From Ciona savignyi (Eukaryota > Chordata > Ascidiacea > Phlebobranchia > Cionidae): a stretch of DNA of 64,000 bases. The position numbers were made by a program, and so were the translations under genes. The notes below the pieces were generated by a model, which saw nothing but the letters and a program-made list of their open reading frames with translations, was not told where the DNA came from and made no database searches. Where the stretch lies: the NCBI GenBank assembly GCA_000149265.1, contig CH002902.1, positions 195,560-259,559 of the forward strand, in the 5' to 3' direction. Positions 1-10,600 of this stretch are shown here, in pieces; position 1 is the first letter of the stretch; every line of letters begins with the position of its first letter.

Positions 1-77
1 GCACAGCTGCTTTTTCACAGTCATCTTAAAGTTGTCTCAAAAGTTTAAACTACACTAAAAATTTTGAAAAAACTTAC

Positions 78-1007
78 CCATAATCCAACTCCCCCTGCAA
101 AACCGTGAACCATGACAATCGGAACTTTAGTCGAGATTTTACGGTTCACCATTAGCGTCCATAGACTTTGACCACTCGGTAGCTTGACCAGCTTCTTTTC
201 AATGGAAGATTTAATAACTAAAATGTAATGCACAATAAAGAAATTTAAATACAATGTTTGTGTGTAAGTTGTACATTTAAAGCAACTAAGGCTGTTAGGT
301 GTGTGGATAATACAGGACTATGTTTTCAAGCAAAGTATTGATCAATTAACCAATACCTGACAATCTACATATTTTCACAGAATTCTATATCACCTAATCT
401 CAATCATCATAAAATCCCGGTCATAGACATATTTGTACAATTTAAAAGGCTGTAGTATGGTACTACATAAGTACACTTTGGTATAAATAATTACCCAAAA
501 ATACACGGCGAAACTATTACATAACGTTACCGGGCACGGAATTATATAAAGAAATTTGGATCAATGTCTTACACTGAAGCATTTTATTTTCTGCGTCCAC
601 AAGATGGTTTGCAGAAGTCGGTTTCCATTTACACCAACTTCTCCACCAACTACATTGCTCGGGATTGCTAGAAAAAACACATGCAGCGATTAAGATGGGA
701 TATCACAGTAGCGTAGCAAATACTAATTAAAGATTTGCATAGCTGTCTGCATAATTAAAAGATTATATACAGAGGGAATTTTGATTATGGTTGGGATAAC
801 AAAAGATTAATTTAAATTTAGTACCGGTACCAGCAATTATTCAGATTATGGTATTATATAAACCAAGTACCACATTATATAAAATATTTAGGTACATTCC
901 ACAATCTAAAAACAATACCAGTTAACCCTGAGAAGCATAATGATAATAACATACATAAAATCTTACTTTGGCAACTGTTCCAACGATTCACTTTGTATTT
1001 CTGCCAT
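78..1007 (-). CDS. ABHD4/ABHD5-like alpha/beta hydrolase, 5' part (three exons)
   Basis: Exons 967-1007, 573-667 and 78-217 join in frame (phases 2, 1, 0) to give the first 92 residues; the gene continues off the left edge. The start is the ATG at 1007. The N-terminus carries WWRSWCKWKPTSANHL, which matches the conserved W-x-P-T-S segment that precedes the hydrolase fold in ABHD4 and ABHD5. Exon 3 ends in VPIVMVHGFAGGVGLW, the HGFGGG oxyanion-hole region of this subfamily. In the known family, ABHD4 acts on N-acyl phospholipids and ABHD5 (CGI-58) activates a triglyceride lipase and has lost the nucleophilic Ser. The window does not reach the GxSxG position, so catalytic versus co-activator status cannot be read here. 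It lies 175 bp downstream of the MED20 stop on the same strand. Confidence 0.87.
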
Positions 1008-1182
1008 GTTAAGACCCCACAATAAAAATGAATCTATGTTTAAATTTAACCAGTACCTATATCTTTTTGTAAAAATAAGAAGTGAGATAAATGATTGCTA
1101 TTTCAAAATGATGTTTCTGGCACCAAGAATAAAACATAAAAAGGCAAAAAAGGCAGTGTGAACGATAAACAACGTAACATTG
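1008..1182 (-). other. Short MED20-ABHD spacer, candidate operon junction
   Basis: Only 175 bp separate the MED20 stop from the ATG of the ABHD4/5-like gene, both on the minus strand. I see no AATAAA or ATTAAA on that strand in the interval. A pyrimidine-rich stretch ending in GGTGCCAG near 1108 could be a splice acceptor for a trans-spliced leader. Tunicates are known to use operons and spliced-leader trans-splicing; assigning that here is inference. Confidence 0.4.
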
Positions 1183-1791
1183 TCATCGAGCTACATTTGT
1201 TTTTCTTATTTTATTAAACATCTCCACATATTGTTGCATTGTGAGTTCGGGCGTGTAGATTTCTTTTGATTTATCCAACACTAAAGTCGGCATGTTTGTT
1301 GACATGTTTTCCTCGACAAATCCTTTTAACAATTCGGTTATTACACCCCAGCAATCACAAGGGTAGATGCACGGGGTGTATTCGACTTCCAAGGAAATCC
1401 CCTTGGTGCTCGGCCCCATTGAAATAATTCCAGTTTTCAAGACAAAGTCGCCGAGTTCATAACGGTGTCCTTTGCTTTCGATTCGGCCCCCCTTTCTTGG
1501 TTGCCAGATTGACCGGAGTTTGGACAAAAAACTAGACAGCATAACATCTGAGACTATAGAAGGCCCATCTTCAAAGCATGCGAATCTGGATGCAGGATAT
1601 TCTGTGCTGTTCAGCAAGTGCAGCGTTTTGCTATTGGGAACGTTGACTGCGTGATACGAATCACATTCAACTGTAAAGAGGCCCGTCTTTTTAGCTCCAA
1701 GTTGTTCGACTAGTTTGTGCAATTCTTCAATATTTTGCTGAACATTCTGGCCTTCTGGAACTTTCCAGAGAGAAACATATGCGACACCCAT
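1183..1791 (-). CDS. MED20: Mediator complex subunit 20 (MED20)
   Basis: A single uninterrupted reading frame of 202 residues. The start at 1791 (MGVAYVSLWKVPEG) matches the family N-terminus MGV-x-VS-x-x-x-VPEG; the open frame extends 18 codons further upstream, but that part is Cys-rich and unlike the family. Conserved stretches follow in order: the LGAKKTGLFTVECDSYH block near residues 30-50, an NSEYP-like NSTEYPASRFACFEDGP block, the GDFVLKTGIISMGPS-x-KGISLEVEY core, and a C-terminal YVEMFNKIRK. Length is close to the roughly 210 residues usual for animals. MED20 is a head-module subunit that pairs with MED18 and contacts RNA polymerase II in the nucleus. The gene has no intron in its coding part. 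No canonical AATAAA is visible between its stop and the next gene on the same strand. Confidence 0.93.
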   Translation of the reverse strand: MGVAYVSLWKVPEGQNVQQNIEELHKLVEQLGAKKTGLFTVECDSYHAVNVPNSKTLHLLNSTEYPASRFACFEDGPSIVSDVMLSSFLSKLRSIWQPRKGGRIESKGHRYELGDFVLKTGIISMGPSTKGISLEVEYTPCIYPCDCWGVITELLKGFVEENMSTNMPTLVLDKSKEIYTPELTMQQYVEMFNKIRKTNVAR

Positions 1792-2495
1792 GTTGAAGGT
1801 ACATGCAAAGATGCAATAGTTCAGGCATGTACAAAAATGGCACACAGTTACAATTCACCAGCAATCAGTTCAAAGTGTCAGCTAAGCAGGCTCTACATTA
1901 CTGTAATTAGTTATTAATCAACACATTATTACACCTTTTAATTACAGATAAACAGGTTCAGTAAGTATTTAGCATTATACTGTAGACGGCTAATGTATAC
2001 ACCAAATGACTGACATGTAAATAACAGCGTCTTGCTACTGAACCTACAAAAGATAGAACACTTGAATCGTAAATTTACTAAACACTCTTCTTAGACGATC
2101 ATACCACCTTTACGTTTTTGACTATAATCGTAATTACTCGCATTTGGTATGTATAAAATTGTTAGTGTAAAATTTGCGTATCATTGCGAGTCAGATGCAT
2201 AGTACAAAGTCACCAACAAATAGTCACGTGGTGTACTCCCTGGGCATCTTTTATTACGTCACTGTATTTTTGCCAAGTCACGTCTTGTAATTTTCTCCTT
2301 CCGTTCTACCTTTTTCTTCTGCCCAAAAAATAAAAGCACGAAAGAGAATGGATATGCCATTTGTATTCTGGCGGTTGGGAACAGAATTATTACTTTTTAG
2401 AATGGGATTTGCACATTTTATCATCATTGATGGGAAAAGTAATAATTTTGATATAAATTTTTGATATTTTTCCAGTTTAATTTTTTTATACGTTG

Positions 2496-3245
2496 GGTTT
2501 GGCAGCCACGTCTAAAAATACGTAAAGTAGATAATTGATTGGACTATAGAAGTGTTTTTTTAACGGGCCAAGGTTCGAACCCATGATGGGTTCATCCCTT
2601 ACACTGTTTTTCATACAGTTGGTATATGTATCCGTTGTGTAAAGGTGCTAGGAACCGCGGGGCCCAATTAGAAATGTGATGGCGGGGCCCCTACTCTTCA
2701 TAGCAATATTTATGGGTGTTTACTGTTTATATATCATAAAATTCAAACCAGTACACATAAACTACAAAAATAGACATTTAATACTTGCTATAAAACAAAT
2801 TAAAGGTAATGTGGATGCTTATTTACGACATATTGTTTTACTTCCAAACATATATATTGTTACGCAACCATATTCATTATGACGTAACAGACAGACACAG
2901 AAATATAAATTTGACTTAGTTACGATGCATAACAAATTGATATTATGAGAGAGAATATTATTTCACTTTTTATTTTACGTTTTCGTAGTATTTTAAACCT
3001 TGTAATACAGAAAGACCCCCGCTAGCGCGGGGCCCCTTTAAGGCGCGGGGCCCAATTTGATCTAAACGGTCAAATCGGCCTAAAACCGGCCCTGCCCACT
3101 CGACCGCACATGTATCGGTTGTGTTAACCATTCGGTCACACGACCGTGCAGGATAGACGTGTTTTAAGTACTGTCATTTTCCCGTTTTCTATTTTTTATT
3201 AACGGTCCTGCTTTGTGTTTTCATCATGGAAACAAAAACTAAACT
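2496..3245 (-). mobile_element. Older dispersed repeat split by a SINE that carries a hAT-like insert
   Basis: The segment 2496-2552 and the segment at about 3160-3245 together match one contiguous stretch at 20748-20895, so something was inserted between them. The insert is a minus-strand tRNA-like SINE: tail and B-box region at about 2553-2640, head with A box at about 3100-3160, and GTGTTTT-like sequence at both junctions, as expected for a target duplication. Inside it, about 2640-3094 is GC-rich with repeated CGCGGGGCCC motifs and ends in CTAAAACCGGCCCTG, whose reverse complement looks like a hAT-type terminal repeat. The left hAT end is too degenerate to confirm. Confidence 0.45.
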
Positions 3246-3469
3246 TAAAGGCAGAAGAGTTATTATACGGGCGATGGTTAATAAATACACTTAGATTTTT
3301 GATCGACTGATGACAGACAATGAATCTATAGAAGTACAGGTTCATTGTATATGATTGAGACGTGTCATCAATTTAGTACAGTGGTTCCCAAAGTGGGGTA
3401 ACCTACGCGGACCTTTATTTAGCGTCCGTGAAACACTTTCGAAAGAAATTTGATATATTTTTTCTCTGA

Positions 3470-3764
3470 GGAGGACATTCATGTTTATCCCCGTGAATGG
3501 GAAAACTAAATGGGTTAACACGCGGCCAATCGTCAGAACACCTCGCGCCCACTGTCGGGCTACCAGAGCTATTAAAGTGTGTTGTGTATGATAGACACGT
3601 TTCTTCAATTTGGTAGAACCCGTTAATCCGCTGGGTTCAGGAAAATGTCCGTGAAAAGCCTTGCCTAACGACACAACCGACTAGCTATAGCGACCAGTTT
3701 TCTACCTGAAACCTTTCGGCTGGTAGGTGTCGGACCAAACCACAAGAACCAACCGGTGGGACAG
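3470..3764 (-). mobile_element. tRNA-derived SINE (family 1)
   Basis: On the minus strand this reads as a tRNA-like head (GGTTTGGTCC, then GCCGAAAGGTTTCAGG), a fixed middle section (GTCGGTTGTGTC...AGGCAAGG...ACGGACAT) and a tail with ATTCACGGGGATAAACATGA. The same order of blocks recurs at 32515-32805, 35462-35740, 55750-56045, 56978-57270 and 58725-59010. Confidence 0.7.
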
Positions 3765-3904
3765 TAATAGGCCTATTTTCACTAAACGTTACATTGATTT
3801 TGTGGTCGTGATCGTTTAATTTTTTAGTTTTTACTATACCGTCAAACATTGAAAAATTGCAAGGGGTCCGTTGTGTATTTAAAGTTTGGGAACAGTAGAT
3901 TAAG

Positions 3905-4035
3905 CCAAATATCTACTGGGTTGGAGCAATGTTAGCTGTGTACTTCGCCCAAAAATACAACCATCTATAGCTAGCGACGAGTTCTGAGTCTAAACGGTCG
4001 GCTGGTAGACGACGCACCAAGCCACTAAAAGCTAT
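3905..4035 (-). mobile_element. Fragment of SINE family 1
   Basis: On the minus strand GGCTTGGTGCGTCGTC, then CAGCCGACCGTTTAGA and CTCGTCGCTAGCTATAG, match the head and first middle block of the SINE at 3470-3764. The tail is missing. Confidence 0.5.
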
Positions 4036-5011
4036 TAGGTCGGACAGTCGGCTCATTTGTGCTTTATAAGTGTGTTGCAGAAGTAAAAGGCATATATTAA
4101 TATAGACTATCACTATTAATATAATATAATCCAAAAATTGGAATCAAATACAAATACATTTACTGCCGGGTGAAACTGATGAACTCTGTTTCTTGCTATA
4201 AGATTATAGTTATTATATTCGATAACTGTATAAAATTTATATAAAAAATGTTATTATATAGGCCGTTTTTAACAATCGGACTGTGTTTAGACATCAGCAA
4301 AGTCAGACCATCCCTAATTACCGGGATAATTTGTAGGTAATTACAGACAAATTATGTGGTTAAACTTCCGGTACGAATATTAATTTATGAGCCAAAATAT
4401 ATAACACAAGCAGAAGTGGTTCCAGTCGTCGCTGTTGTCTTATACCTTCAATTTGTGTATAGGCCTATGTATTCTCGAATCATTGGCAAGTGTAAGCCGC
4501 CTATACAGTATACATGAAATTGTTAGTTGTTTCAGCTTGGTCATGAAATAAATGTAGGCTACGTCTTTGCCAGGGTTTTGGTAGACGAGTGTATTTCACG
4601 TTTATAGGCTGTATAGACAAATCTTAAACGGTAAATGTATTCAAAGCTAAATTTAAACCATACCTATTTGGGTGACTAAGAATTGCAGTATAGATAAACC
4701 TTGTATATCGATACGCCTATCACAAGTCCGTCAGTGACACAAAGCTTAAACACGATTATGACTGAACGAATTGAAACCGGTATTTAATGGCAACCGCCAC
4801 GTCAAATTCGTAAACATGCCGAGTCAATGCGACGTTGCAGATTAGTAACACAGTCATTTCAGTTGTGGTGGGAAATATTAGTGACATTGTCTATTTGTCT
4901 CTACAAACGTTTGACGGTGTTTTATTCATAAATATAGCTGATTACAAAAGACTAAACTCTGTACAAGTTTCCAGTAGGCTGAATCAATAAAAAAAGATTG
5001 AAATCGAAACA

Positions 5012-6939
5012 ATGAAGTTTGTTATCGTCATAAGTTTGTTTGGATTCGCACTCTTTCATACAAGCAAAGGTAAGATGCTATCTAACTTTAGGTTCGTATA
5101 AGACTTACGACCAAAGCTTAGGATCTTAGGTTATAGCAGAGAAACTGGTATCGCAATTTCTTTCAGCACAATGTTCGGACTTTGGGAAAATGGATTTCGT
5201 GTTTGCTCTCGATTCCTCGACATCAACAGGCGCACAAAACTGGATAAATATCAAGAATCTTGTCATTCGTATCATCAGGTACAAAAACTGAATTTAGTTT
5301 GGCTGGCGAGCTATATTTATGGGCTTTACATTTTGCGTAGTGAAAACATAAAATTGTATATAGACACCGGAATAATTTATACCAGAACTTGGGCAACATT
5401 TTATGGTGCGACAAGATAAATGTATAAGGTCTTTCGAAGTCTCCCGTTACCATTCTACCATTTTTTGTGTTAGTGAATTCAATTAAAACTGAAGGGCCTT
5501 TTTAAACCTTTTAACACTTTTTGGTTCAAAATATACAAATATCTCATTCTTGTTTCAAACAGCAATTTTAGCGTAACACCTGAAGACGCACGATTTTCTG
5601 TGTTTCGTTTTAACCGCCGAATCGACCGAACGAGAGAATTTTTCTTGAACACTTACGCCGGTAATGAATCAGCAATGGTTGCTGCAATTCAAAACTTACC
5701 GTACAGAGGATGGGGTAAATGCCCTTTTTATGATCTTTTAGCACCAATATTTTGTTTTTCTGTAACTTTACATATATACCTAGTAAGTAGTAACCTTAAA
5801 CATCTCTGTGATATTTTTGAACCCAAATTTGCCTAACTGCTACTTTACATATATAGGCCTATACTCTTGTAAATGTGATATAATGTCGAATGAAAACTGC
5901 TTTAAAAACAAAGACAAACAACCATACCCAGTAACGCTGTTTGACCACCTAGTTTTCCCAACAGGATCGTACGTTGGTCGAGCTTTGAGACATGCCCGAG
6001 ACGTCAGCTTAGCGCCGTCTAGCGGTAACCGAGTTGGCTACAAAGACGTCATACTGACTGTGACAGATGGAAGGACGTACGACGACGCGCTTACTATTTC
6101 AAATGAACTACGAAACCAAAATGTCACGGTAAGTAAGGCAACTGGACTAGGGTGCCACTGTAGCTGCTTTGCAGCGTACGGTCCATGGCCTGCAAACCAG
6201 CTCTAAGGTATAAGGACATTGCTGGGCGGTTGTGCAGGTCCTACTTCTTATTTTTTTAGTTTAGTTTTAATTTTTGACCTGTCGTTACAGGCCAAAAATC
6301 GGCAAAACTACAATAGTTAAACACGTCATTAAATATACACGGTATAATAGGGGGAAAGTGACGTGCCCGTTAAACCACTTCAGATAGATCCTCAGAAAAA
6401 TGAATTTTACAACTAATTATCCTATTCGATCACAAAATGATCCATGATTTATCATATTTCTAAAAACTTCATTTTAACGTTTATAGTGACCTTTTTTGTA
6501 TTTCTACTGGCATGGGGTTCCTAAAATTCACAATGGCTCCAGTGACAGAAATGGGCTGGGAACATGGCAATTTGACAAATGTCCGTGTTAAAGAGTGGCG
6601 TTGTTCTACCAAAAACATAGGACATGATGGCTAGCCTATCCTTAATGACGATATATGCCAGATTTATATATATAACAAAAATATTCGTTGGTTTAGTGCG
6701 GTCCTATTTTAAGCAGTCCGGCTTTTTACAAATAATGGCAAAATCTGCAACGGCTCACATTTTTGTTCACGCAGACGTACGCAGTGGGCGTGGAACCAGT
6801 AAACGGACGAACGATTGCGCACAATACCTTACTTGAAATCGCAGGAAGATCAGCAAACCGGTTTCTCCCAGCCTTGACAGGATTTGATGAAACACACAAT
6901 CAGATCATTGCTGCATTGAAAAGAGACCTTTGCGCTTAG
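5012..6939 (+). CDS. Secreted single von Willebrand factor A domain protein
   Basis: Five exons, 5012-5069, 5167-5278, 5563-5714, 5965-6128 and 6775-6939, join in frame to give 216 residues. Residues 1-19 are a signal peptide (MKFVIVISLFGFALFHTSKG). One VWA domain fills the rest. The metal-ion-dependent adhesion site is recognisable: DFVFALDSSTS gives D-x-S-x-S, and VILTVTDGRTYDD gives the late Asp. At the position of the usual MIDAS Thr the sequence reads GSYVGRAL, so Ser appears to replace Thr. The C-terminus ends LKRDLCA. There is no membrane segment or other domain. VWA domains of this kind occur in matrilins, collagens and many invertebrate extracellular proteins; a matrix or plasma protein is likely, but the ligand cannot be told. 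Confidence 0.85.
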
Positions 6940-7622
6940 GAATTGGGTCATTGGGTTTACAGTGCAGGCACGATAGCCTGTACTGTAATTATATAAGCGT
7001 ATGTAAAAAATAAATTATAAACAGTTTATAGAATGGGGTTATTTCCAGCTTTTCTCTTTACTTCTTCACAAGTTCAAATCACACGTTAATAGTGTACGGT
7101 ATTGCTGTTACTCAGGAAGCAATAAGCAACGCCTTTTCGGTGGTACGCAATAAAACAGCGTTCCGCTGCGGTTTTTGCGATCGTAGCGGAAAGAGCTAAA
7201 CACGGGGTGATTAGCCTTTTCGTTGTGGTGTATAACTATGCCACGTATGCGGTACAATGGTTAAAAGCCGCGAACCGGTTGTTTAAGCGCCTGGCTGAGC
7301 CAACTAACACCGTCGCCATGGGCGCCACATTTCTATGAGGTCATAAAGTGGAACCATTGATAAGTTATCTTGGGCTCACGAACGTGTTTGTGTACATTTT
7401 TCACTCACGCGACTAGACGGCTAGTACAATAAAAACGGTCGTCGCGTAGTTTTAACAACATAACCAAGAAAAAAGTCAATTGGTGAGTTGACCATTTATA
7501 TATTCTCTGAATCAACAGTTTAAAAATCGGCAAATAACAACTTGTGTTTTTATTATTTTTTTCCTTTATATACAACTCTATTTTACTTTAGTGTTTTGAA
7601 GGTGCATTTATAAGTCTGTACA
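6940..7622. other. VWA 3' end and upstream region of the transporter
   Basis: No coding exon seen. An imperfect hairpin with arms TTCCGCTGCG and CGTAGCGGAA lies at about 7160-7192. A GC-richer patch at about 7250-7330 precedes the AT-rich leader of the transporter. Confidence 0.5.
7009..7014 (+). terminator. Poly(A) signal of the VWA gene
   Basis: AATAAA 70 bp after the VWA stop codon, with no competing hexamer closer. The position is normal for a 3' end in a compact animal genome. Confidence 0.6.
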
Positions 7623-10600
7623 ATGGAAGATACCACTGAAAAGGAGGAAGGGTATACAAATGGGAAGAGTCAGAATGGAAATGGAATGGAACCTCTGTTA
7701 GATGAATCCGCAATCAGAAATGAAACTCCTTTAAAGGTGTTCCATGCGTTTGCGATACCGTTTCCTGATGGTATAGTACCACGCGTTGATTTAACTATGA
7801 GAAACAGTTTTAGAAATATCAGTAAAAGTCGTTCTAAAGTAAAATAATACCGTTTGTATCCAGATTTGGAATCTCTAAATATTTTTGCTTAAACATTTTC
7901 GGACATGAAAGTCAATTTTTACACTAAATATTTTCCAATCTAAAGAAACAGTTATCCCGCTGTATTTTTACTCATTTTTTAAGATGAACTCTCCATTAAT
8001 GTCTATATAATATTTTTTTTTAGTAGCCATTTTAATGTTTTTTTAAATGATTTTTAAGTTTAATTGTTAAATATACAAGAAAATTGGGAGAAACTTTTCC
8101 CTCCCTAAGGCTGTACATGTCTTTAAGTAGGAAAGGAGAGAAACTCCTTTTACTGTTGTTCAATAGATTTTAAAGAGATCACAAATTTGTATAAAATGTT
8201 GTGTGTGCATTTGAAGCTTACGTACAATTGTACACTTTGTATTTTCAGAATTCTACATTCTGCATGTTGACCTTGTTTTTATCGATCTCCTCCGTAATGA
8301 TGTCAACAGGCATTGCAGTTGGCTCCCTGAACCCAACAATAGTCATTCTGACCGACTTTTACAACGAGACGTACACAGTAAGCCAAATTTGCTCCATGGA
8401 GTGCCGATGTAAAGCGGTGTTTACTTGCAGGCGAGGTACAACGTATTCCTCACGCATGACCAGAATACCTTTCTTATGGCATTGACCGTTTCTCTTATGC
8501 TGGCTGGAGGTTGTATCGGCGCTGTTTCTATTCAAGTAATTTTGAAGTTTTTCAGTCGGAAAAGCTCAATGATTTTAATGAACCTGACAAATATAGTTTC
8601 CGTGATGGTGCTGTGTTTAGGAGGTCGTTTGATTCCGTCATACGAAGCCATTATTTTGGGACGATTTATTATGGGTCTCTTTTCCGGATTTGGGATGAGT
8701 AAGTTTTATATTGAATATATATTTGTTTAAAAAAAAAAAAAAATTTGAATATATTTGTTAAAAAAATGAAATTTTAATATGTTTGTTTAAAAAAATTGAA
8801 ATTTGAATTTATTGATAAAAAACTATATAAAAAAACTATTAATACTAAATCCAAAACACATAATGAATTATGTTCATGTTATCTTAAAGGAGTGTAAACT
8901 GCCTGTTTATTGTAACTGCTAACTGGGTCAATCAACATGTTACCTTCAGTCAGATTGGAATTGATTTAAATCAGATGGCTTCTTTCATTTGTCACTAAAG
9001 TAATTTTAAAAGATTTTTTTTGAATTGACTGAATTAAGTTCAAGCACCATAGGTAGGGTAGTTGGTTAAAAATATCGAATGAGGTACTAAAAAGATAAAA
9101 TTATCTTATTTCATAAATCACGACAAATTCCAGTTTAACAAAGCTATTAAAGTTTATTGTATTTGGTTATTGCTTTGATTTTTAAGTGATTAGACATCAA
9201 TGGAATAAAGTGGTGCCCATAAACTGCTTTGCCAGAAACAAACAGGATTAGTAAGTAGGTTAAACTCCTGTCTGACGCATGTCGACTAATAACTAGTGAG
9301 ATTTTGCATGCAATGCTGTCTGTAACGAGTGAACTGTCTGCCATGCTTTTTTTGTATTCAAACTCTATGGGTAATGTTTTTGTAAGGAGTAAAATGGTTA
9401 AATTAATACCGGTAGGTTTCTCTGGGGGAAAATTCTGGTCAAGTTCAAAAATATTCACATTACAGATTTGATACCAATTGTGGTTTCTGAGAGCTCTACT
9501 CTTGTGAGACAAGCTTTTTATCTTAGTTTAATTGGTGTCAATCTATCGTTCGGTGGATTATTTGGACTAGTCATGGGCTTTAAAGAGGTAGTTAAGAACA
9601 TTAAAGTGGTACTTTCTTACAAAAATAAACTTTAATGTCATGTGTTGAGAATTACTAATGGTTGGTTAAAATGCATTTTTAAAGATTTAAGATGCATTCA
9701 CTAAAAAAGTAGCATTTATTACAACATAGGTTAATGTTTTACCTTTTTGTGGTTTCATCCAGGTATTAGGGACCGATGAATTGTGGCCTGTGTTACTGAG
9801 TCTCTCGGCCATTCCCTCCATCGCGTACGTGAGTTTTTCGTATTGGCTGCCTGAAACCCCTTCCTACTTATTAAAGCTGGGCAAGCGTGAAGAGGCAAAA
9901 GCGACTCTGAAAAAGTTGAGATGCAGTACATCAGAGGTACAGAAACACTGCAAAATAAATATAAAAATATATATTTTCGTAGCTACAGTGGTGGTAAGAT
10001 ATAAAAAATGACTGGCCAGTTGGTGCTATTTTGACCGGTAAACAAATGTGTGTTTAGTGATCAGGCAAAATTACATGGTATGCCTTGACCACTGAACTTT
10101 GAACAGGTGACAACATTTATCAACGGAAATGGCCGTCTAGTAAATTCCACTTATCTAATGTGGATTTATCAAGATGATCTGTTTATTTTTTTAATCGAAC
10201 CAATTGAAAATATCTTCTGTTTGAAATTAGGCTACAGCTGCACATTTTCCCGTAAAATTGTTTGCGTGGGTTTATAATTAATAAGTAACTAAAAAATAAA
10301 TTCCTGCCATCCCAATTAAACCCGCCAAAAAGCGCTGTAAAAATTGAACACATACCAACTCCGCTTTTCATCAGGAGCAGTTAAATCTAGCTATAAAATT
10401 GATCGAAACCGGTAAAAGCTCCTTGAGCACGTCCAAAGAAGTGACAATGTTGGAGATAATTCAGCCACCGTATCTACGACAGCTACTCATCGTGATTATG
10501 GTTTTCGTGCAAGGTGAGGTGCAACATGGCATGTTGGCATCACTTAGTGGCCAAATTGGGATGTTTTTTTAGGGATAATTCCCCTGACATGTTGATGTAG

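Larger units (their letters stand above)
1792..5011. other. Gene-free interval with nested repeats
   Basis: No convincing coding exon is visible on either strand. It holds MED20 upstream sequence, a nested repeat at about 2496-3245, a minus-strand tRNA-derived SINE at 3470-3764, a partial one at about 3905-4035, and AT-rich sequence before the VWA gene. The open frames at 2676-2882 and 3342-3674 fall inside repeats and resemble nothing I know. Confidence 0.6.

Noticed and set aside
940..1161. Plus-strand 73-codon open frame between MED20 and ABHD
   Set aside because: No similarity or splice context, and it overlaps the ABHD first exon on the other strand, which joins in frame to conserved sequence.
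2676..2882. Plus-strand 68-codon open frame
   Set aside because: Lies inside the hAT-like repeat block; AT-rich hydrophobic product with no family resemblance.
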